Source: a virus. Taken from it: a stretch of 26,484 nt of DNA. Shown here piece by piece: positions 23,242 to 26,484 of this stretch. The position numbers were made by a program, and so were the translations under genes. The stretch lies in IMG/VR virus record IMGVR_UViG_3300046009_002171, positions 1-26,484 of that record. The stretch is one strand, 5' to 3'. The stretch's first letter is position 1. Every line of letters begins with the position of its first letter. The notes below the pieces were generated by a model. The model was not told the origin of the DNA. It was given only the letters and a program-made list of their open reading frames with translations, and did no database searches.

Positions 23242-23552
23242 TAAACACTCCCAACCTTCGCAGCAGCCGCCTTAGCGGCCTGCACAGTCTCAATCTTCTT
23301 CAAACCAGCAGCCGAAGCCCCATTCCAACCCTTACCAGTCTCCACAGGAACAGGATCAAGACCTGCCGCCCGAGCCTCAGCAACCGCAATACGGGCACGA
23401 TTCGCTTCAGTGTCATCATGAAAATATTCTTTACCACCCTGGAAAGCGGTACGAATAGTTTTTGACCTGCAAGCAAAACACCATTCAGGAGTTGTACATT
23501 CAGGATTAAACCGATCTTCAGGCCAGACACGTCCACAGTTAGAACATTCCAT
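23241..23552 (-). CDS. Zinc-finger protein between terminase and portal
   Basis: 103 residues from the ATG at 23552 with GGGGG about 8 bases upstream; a longer frame from a TTG is unlikely. The N-terminus has C3-x2-C6 and C25-x2-C28 (MECSNCGRVWPEDRF, WCFACRSKTIR), resembling the short zinc domain of many phage HNH-like or recombination proteins. The catalytic His-Asn-His set is absent. The rest is a charged helix and an Ala/Lys-rich tail. It could bind DNA near packaging, but the function is unknown. Its end overlaps the portal start by one base. Confidence 0.65.
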   Translation of the reverse strand: MECSNCGRVWPEDRFNPECTTPEWCFACRSKTIRTAFQGGKEYFHDDTEANRARIAVAEARAAGLDPVPVETGKGWNGASAAGLKKIETVQAAKAAAAKVGSV

Positions 23553-23571
23553 CACATAACCCCCAACATCG

Positions 23572-25269
23572 TCACACAACAGGAGTCAACCTGCGTTCCT
23601 TCCCAACCTTAGAATCCAACAAACGCTCATACCACGCAAACGACCCCTTCACACGTGACGGATCACCATCCCCAAACACCTTCTCCGTCCTCGCATACTT
23701 GAGGCCCTGCACAGCCATCCCCAACGACATCACACAGTCATCATGCGGAGAACCCGACATACGACCACGCTGATCCCTGGTGAACGTCCGTAACTCATGC
23801 AACGTCAACTTGTGAGGCACATTACCAACATCACGCAACCAGGCAGCCAACTCGTCCACCAACAAAGGTTTCGTTGTCGTAGTCGTCAACCAACCCATCG
23901 ACTCCAAAGGACGATCCACCCGTTTCGTCAACGTCCGACGCTTAAACAAATTCTTATACTTCACACGCTGCAAAGCTTTCAGTACGGTTAGCCCATGATT
24001 GTTCACCTCGGGAACAATCAGAGCGTTCCGATAAAACCAGCCGATAGCAGGCAACACTGTTTCACCAAACACATCAGGTTCAACACGCCCATACCAAACA
24101 GCCACAGGCTGATTGGTGTTTACACAAAGTACCCAGGCGACCGTAGCGTCACCATGCTCTAACCCTTCAGCAATGTCTGCTCCAACCACATACGTCCACC
24201 TGTCCTGATCGTTAGGTGCCTCAAATATGATGAACGGGCCACCTTCATACAGCATCACATCCGACGATTTCGACCCCGAAATCGTGTATGCCACACCCTC
24301 CTGAACCTGGAAACCCCTGAGCAGTTCCTGATTGAACACAGGGTTACCAGAACCGATAAAAGCCTCCACAGGATCATTCGGATACTCCTGATGAAGCTGC
24401 CACTCTTTACCAGACAACTCAAACTTCTTCTGCTCATACCATTCCTGGGAACGTGAATCCACGGCAGACCACGGAAAAAACACGCTATTAAACCCATTCG
24501 ACCCAGCCTCAGCTTTCAGCCACATCTCATGAAAAAACGTGCCCTCACCATTAGCCGTCGATAACCCAATCACCCGACCACCCAAATCGGTGGTCGGCTC
24601 AACCGACGCCCACGCTTCCTCAGGGTTCGGTAGGAACGCCCATTCGTCCAACACCACCAGAAACAGTGACTCGCCACGCGCAGGATCATTATTAGACGGT
24701 AACGACTGGATGATTGAATCGTTATCCAACGTCATCACCTGACGGGTACGGTCCAACAGTTTCGGGCCACGCAACCGCACCCACTCAGGCATCGACCTAA
24801 AATTATAACGTGTCTTAGCCAACAGCGACACCGATTCACGTTCAGTGCGTGACAGCATCACAATATGTCTGTCACGCCACCCAAACGCACACCATAGTGT
24901 GAACGCCGCAACCAACGTAGAAAACCCGATCTGACGGGCCTTAAGACAAATGTTGCGACGATACTTGATCCAATCATACGCAACCTGCGACTGGGCATCC
25001 CGCAGCTTCAGCGGGATGCGACCAACACCAGGAAACTTGATCGACAGGTTATCTTCACAAAACTGGACAAACCCAGCATGCAACACAGCCACCACATCAT
25101 CAGGCAACTCTTGCAACGTCCAATCCACATCAACCTGAGGAAACCAAGTTTTCCACTTGATCTCCTGCTCAATCTCCGTGATATCCCACGTCACCTTCTC
25201 ACGGCGCGCCCGCTTAATCTGATTGGCCGTCTGCTGCACCTGATGAACAATATTACGATTCGGAGGCAT
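23572..25269 (-). CDS. Terminase large subunit
   Basis: 565 residues from the ATG at 25269 (AGAGGG upstream), overlapping the small-subunit gene by 17 bases. ATPase domain: Walker A-like KARQIGFST (about 110-118), Walker B LVVLDEWAF (about 204-212, catalytic Glu 209) and coupling motif GLSTANG (about 235-241). Nuclease domain: D365 in VVGADIAEG, E421 in PEVNNHG and D510/D511 in SPHDDCVMS, the RNase H-like acidic triad. The enzyme powers DNA entry through the portal and cuts the concatemer. All key residues are present and the length is normal. Which packaging mode it uses cannot be told from this sequence alone. Confidence 0.95.
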   Translation of the reverse strand: MPPNRNIVHQVQQTANQIKRARREKVTWDITEIEQEIKWKTWFPQVDVDWTLQELPDDVVAVLHAGFVQFCEDNLSIKFPGVGRIPLKLRDAQSQVAYDWIKYRRNICLKARQIGFSTLVAAFTLWCAFGWRDRHIVMLSRTERESVSLLAKTRYNFRSMPEWVRLRGPKLLDRTRQVMTLDNDSIIQSLPSNNDPARGESLFLVVLDEWAFLPNPEEAWASVEPTTDLGGRVIGLSTANGEGTFFHEMWLKAEAGSNGFNSVFFPWSAVDSRSQEWYEQKKFELSGKEWQLHQEYPNDPVEAFIGSGNPVFNQELLRGFQVQEGVAYTISGSKSSDVMLYEGGPFIIFEAPNDQDRWTYVVGADIAEGLEHGDATVAWVLCVNTNQPVAVWYGRVEPDVFGETVLPAIGWFYRNALIVPEVNNHGLTVLKALQRVKYKNLFKRRTLTKRVDRPLESMGWLTTTTTKPLLVDELAAWLRDVGNVPHKLTLHELRTFTRDQRGRMSGSPHDDCVMSLGMAVQGLKYARTEKVFGDGDPSRVKGSFAWYERLLDSKVGKERRLTPVV

Positions 25270-25777
25270 GCTGCGTAGCCCTCTTAGCAATCTCAATCGC
25301 AGCAGCCTCAGCCCGCTCAGCCAACGCCAACTCCCTCACACGCTGCAATTCCTCCAACGACAAATCAGCAATAGTGTCCTGCTCCAACTCGTCCGCAACC
25401 TCCAAAATATCAGGAGACCGACCAAACTGGCCCATCACACCAGTACCCTTCATCCAAATCTCAGCAAACCGAACATCCTTCTTCGCCAACGCCTGCTCAA
25501 ACACCATATCCAAAATCTGACGCACCCTATCAGGCGAACTAGCATTCTGCAACGTACAAAACCTGATCGCCTCAACCACCCGAGGATCACGAGACCACTT
25601 ATACATCGCCTGCTGAGTAACCCCCAACACCTCTTGCAGTTCCCGTTCAGACTTGATTTCACGCTCCGCAGGAGGCGTCGCCTTCCACACCACATACGCC
25701 CGCTGACGGGCATTCAACTCACGACGCTTCTGCGCCTGCTGTTCGTTTGTCGGACGACCACCCTTATTCACAGCCAC
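25253..25777 (-). CDS. Terminase small subunit-like HTH protein
   Basis: 174 residues, starting at GTG with GAGGTG upstream (a second GTG two codons later is possible). A basic N-terminus (GGRPTNEQQAQKRREL) leads to an HTH (about 40-70: SERELQEVLGVTQQAMYKWS, then RDPRVVEAIR). A helical oligomerisation part follows, and then an acidic/Arg-rich coil (about 125-165). Small terminases recognise phage DNA and load the large subunit, and the pairing with the large-subunit gene immediately downstream is decisive. It is the first gene of the late operon and lies downstream of the structured control region. Confidence 0.8.
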   Translation of the reverse strand: MAVNKGGRPTNEQQAQKRRELNARQRAYVVWKATPPAEREIKSERELQEVLGVTQQAMYKWSRDPRVVEAIRFCTLQNASSPDRVRQILDMVFEQALAKKDVRFAEIWMKGTGVMGQFGRSPDILEVADELEQDTIADLSLEELQRVRELALAERAEAAAIEIAKRATQHASES

Positions 25778-25820
25778 AACATCACCTCACAAAACCCCGA
25801 GAACCGTAACAACCATAAAC

Positions 25821-25851
25821 GGAGAGGGGGCGGGCGCAACAGGGGGAGAGG
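25821..25851. repeat. Polypurine mirror repeat
   Basis: GGAGAGGGGG (25821-25830) and GGGGGAGAGG (25842-25851) are exact mirror images around an 11-base spacer. All-purine mirror repeats can fold into intramolecular triplex (H-DNA). It lies 44 bases before the terminase small-subunit start, within the 5' leader of the late operon. Confidence 0.7.
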
Positions 25852-25947
25852 ACAAAGCATAAAGCACAAAAACAGGCACCGACACAGACACGCCCGAAGC
25901 GAAAGCGAAGGGCGACAGTCGTAACCAAACACACAAAACAATAAACC

Positions 25948-25985
25948 AAAAAGGGCTTGTGCGTCCGACAGGACAGCACAAACCC
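25948..25985 (-). terminator. Intrinsic terminator upstream of the terminase operon
   Basis: On the minus strand a 13-bp stem (GGG, one mismatch, TTGTGC paired with GCACAA, one bulge, GTCC paired with GGAC) closes a GACA-type loop and is followed by TTTTTGGTTTATTG. It matches a classic rho-independent terminator. It points into the late operon, so it either ends a transcript from further right or acts as an attenuator of the late operon. Confidence 0.75.
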
Positions 25986-26018
25986 CCCAAACAAACCTAC
26001 CAAACTAACTAATCTATA

Positions 26019-26086
26019 AGCTTATTAGCTAGATAAGATGGCCTCTCATCTACAATCGAGGCCATCAACCAACAAGCTAACAAGCT
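26019..26086. repeat. Compound stem-loop (12-bp outer, 9-bp inner)
   Basis: Inner arms GATGGCCTC (26037-26045) and GAGGCCATC (26058-26066) are perfectly complementary around a 12-base loop. Outer arms AGCTTATTAGCT (26019-26030) and AGCTAACAAGCT (26075-26086) pair at 11 of 12 positions and can extend by TAT/ATA past one bulge. Neither strand has a U-tract close by, so it is more likely a structured leader, protein site or cruciform than a terminator. Confidence 0.7.
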
Positions 26087-26089
26087 ATA

Positions 26090-26120
26090 TACATAGCCAC
26101 CCCCCGTAACACCCTGTCAA
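26090..26120 (-). promoter_or_regulatory. Candidate sigma70-like late promoter
   Basis: On the minus strand a perfect TTGACA (26120-26115) is followed after 19 bases by TATGTA (26095-26090), which runs on into TATATA. The spacing is longer than the optimal 17, so strength is uncertain. A transcript would start near 26083, inside the compound stem-loop, and meet the terminator at 25948-25985 after about 100 bases. A second TTGACA at 26156-26151 has no good -10 partner. Confidence 0.4.
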
Positions 26121-26307
26121 AAACCCAAAACACCCATCTACCAGGCATGATGTCAAAAAGCTGTACAACCATGTGACAACAAACACCCCCCCAAACACAA
26201 AAAAAGTACAAACATACCACCACCAACTAGTACATTTGCACCATACGGACAAGTACCGAACCATACTAAGAATCATATAGCGCAACATGGGGGTAGGGGG
26301 CCGTATA

Positions 26308-26324
26308 CCCACCCTCCCCTCCCC
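26308..26324 (-). other. G-quadruplex motif with one-base loops
   Basis: The minus strand reads GGGGAGGGGAGGGTGGG: four G-runs of three or four separated by single bases. This form is among the most stable G4 types known. It directly touches the first of the two tandem inverted repeats, at 26325. Confidence 0.75.
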
Positions 26325-26365
26325 TGTTAGGTCAGCCTAACATCGACTGTTAGGTGAGCCTAACA
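26325..26365. promoter_or_regulatory. Two tandem inverted repeats, operator candidates resembling iron boxes
   Basis: TGTTAGG-TCAG-CCTAACA (26325-26342) and TGTTAGG-TGAG-CCTAACA (26348-26365) have identical arms and differ only in the spacer; their centres are 23 bases apart. Against the actinobacterial DtxR/IdeR consensus TWAGGTTAGSCTAACCTWA, each matches 15 of 19 positions, but lacks the outer CCTWA half. A phage repressor site is an equal possibility. Confidence 0.65.
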
Positions 26366-26444
26366 CTTGTAGAGTGCAAGCATCTCGGTCGGCCACCCAT
26401 TGCACCCGCAATAGTTGCGCTCGCAATAGTTGCAGCCTACAAGT
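26365..26444. repeat. 15-bp tandem repeat within a possible cloverleaf fold
   Basis: TTGCACCCGCAATAG (26400-26414) and TTGCGCTCGCAATAG (26415-26429) are followed by a partial third copy (TTGCAGCC). Flanking arms ACTTGTAG (26365-26372) and CTACAAGT (26437-26444) are perfectly complementary. GTGCAA/TTGCAC and two GCAA-TAG-TTGC mini-hairpins lie inside. It has no T-loop or anticodon features, so it is not a tRNA. Confidence 0.6.
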
Positions 26445-26464
26445 ATCGCCACGGCGGAAGACTA

Positions 26465-26484
26465 GGGGAGTCGATGCTCTCCCC
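26465..26484. repeat. Hairpin cut by the window edge
   Basis: GGGGAG (26465-26470) and CTCCCC (26479-26484) pair around an 8-base loop. The second arm ends at the last base, so the stem may continue outside the window, for example pairing with CGGAAGACTA just upstream. Confidence 0.45.

Larger units (their letters stand above)
25778..26484. promoter_or_regulatory. 707-bp gene-free control region
   Basis: Open frames of up to 75 codons here are Cys/Trp/Phe-rich, lack ribosome sites and look random, so I accept none. In order, the region holds the leader of the terminase gene, a polypurine mirror repeat, a short GC hairpin (CGCCC 25891-25895 / GGGCG 25910-25914), an intrinsic terminator, a compound stem-loop, a promoter-like pair, a G4 motif, two tandem inverted repeats and a 15-bp tandem repeat. 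It is best read as the start region of the late operon, with operator or origin functions possible. About 26160-26300 shows only A/C-rich sequence with repeated GTAC words. Confidence 0.6.

Noticed and set aside
25268-25924. 218-codon plus-strand frame opposite the small terminase
   Set aside because: Extreme Leu/Arg/His/Pro content, no ribosome site, and it runs against a well-supported terminase gene.
25782-26003. 73-codon minus-strand frame before the small terminase
   Set aside because: It passes through the intrinsic terminator and the mirror repeat; Cys/Phe/Val-rich random-looking product.
26085-26312. 75-codon minus-strand frame with hydrophobic, Trp/Cys-rich product
   Set aside because: It overlaps the G4, repeats and promoter, starts at GTG within a G-run with no separate ribosome site, and its composition is that of translated T/G-rich DNA.
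26365-26444. tRNA gene suggested by the cloverleaf-like pairing
   Set aside because: No T-loop GTTCRA, no suitable anticodon arm (loops of 3 and 20 bases), acceptor stem of 8, and no discriminator/CCA logic on either strand.
25778-26484. CRISPR-like array from the repeats in the gene-free region
   Set aside because: Repeats are short (15 and 18 bp), only two copies each, and lack 25-40 bp spacers.
1-26484. Integrase, attachment site or prophage signs
   Set aside because: No integrase, excisionase or repressor gene and no tRNA-like attachment core was seen; lifestyle cannot be decided from this window.

Overview
The window is a large part of a tailed-phage genome and shows no host genes. The gene order (terminase, portal, scaffold, capsid, adaptor, propeller-like tail protein, fibres, a very large internal-type protein, lysis genes) and the absence of a tape-measure protein, tail tube or tail sheath suggest a short-tailed (podovirus-like) phage. 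The host is not certain. Base composition is roughly balanced by eye, GTG and TTG starts are common, the lysin is an M15-type peptidase with a C-terminal peptidoglycan-binding domain, and operators resembling actinobacterial iron boxes are present. Together these point weakly to an actinobacterium. Several small lysine-rich proteins look like families I recall from uncultured aquatic phages, so an environmental actinophage is my best guess.

Layout. Positions 1-3822, plus strand: twelve tightly overlapping early/replication genes. They are the C-terminus of a replication protein, a coiled-coil protein, a RusA-type resolvase, a small protein, a putative PD-(D/E)XK nuclease, a sigma region 4-like HTH protein, a DUF1599-type protein (associated with nucleotide modification), and five small unknowns, one of only 50 codons. 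Positions 3822-3928: a convergent junction made almost wholly of four consecutive inverted repeats, ending in an intrinsic terminator. Positions 3929-25777, minus strand: one long late operon. In transcription order (right to left) it encodes small and large terminase, a zinc-finger protein, portal, a small beta-rich structural protein, four small basic proteins, scaffold, major capsid protein, a strong hairpin, a small membrane protein, a short structural protein, head-tail adaptor, propeller-like tail protein, two fibre-like proteins, three low-complexity or coiled proteins, a 1377-aa internal-type protein, a one-TM holin candidate, the endolysin, a zinc-ribbon protein, a LamG-type adhesin, a second fibre-like protein and two small proteins.

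Positions 25778-26484 have no credible gene but dense DNA/RNA structure. They hold a 13-bp intrinsic terminator pointing into the late operon, a compound stem-loop and a sigma70-like promoter just upstream of it, a polypurine mirror repeat, a one-nucleotide-loop G-quadruplex motif, two tandem 18-bp inverted repeats touching it, and a 15-bp tandem repeat inside a possible cloverleaf fold. This looks like the control region for late transcription, and possibly for replication. It is the least explained part of the window.

How it fits together. Replication, recombination and regulatory proteins are made from the plus-strand operon. The sigma-like protein is a natural candidate activator of the late minus-strand operon, which would start in the structured region at the right edge and read 22 kb leftward through packaging, head, tail and lysis genes to the convergent terminator. 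Nearly every gene start overlaps the preceding stop (ATGA, GTGA, TGATG), so translation is probably coupled throughout.
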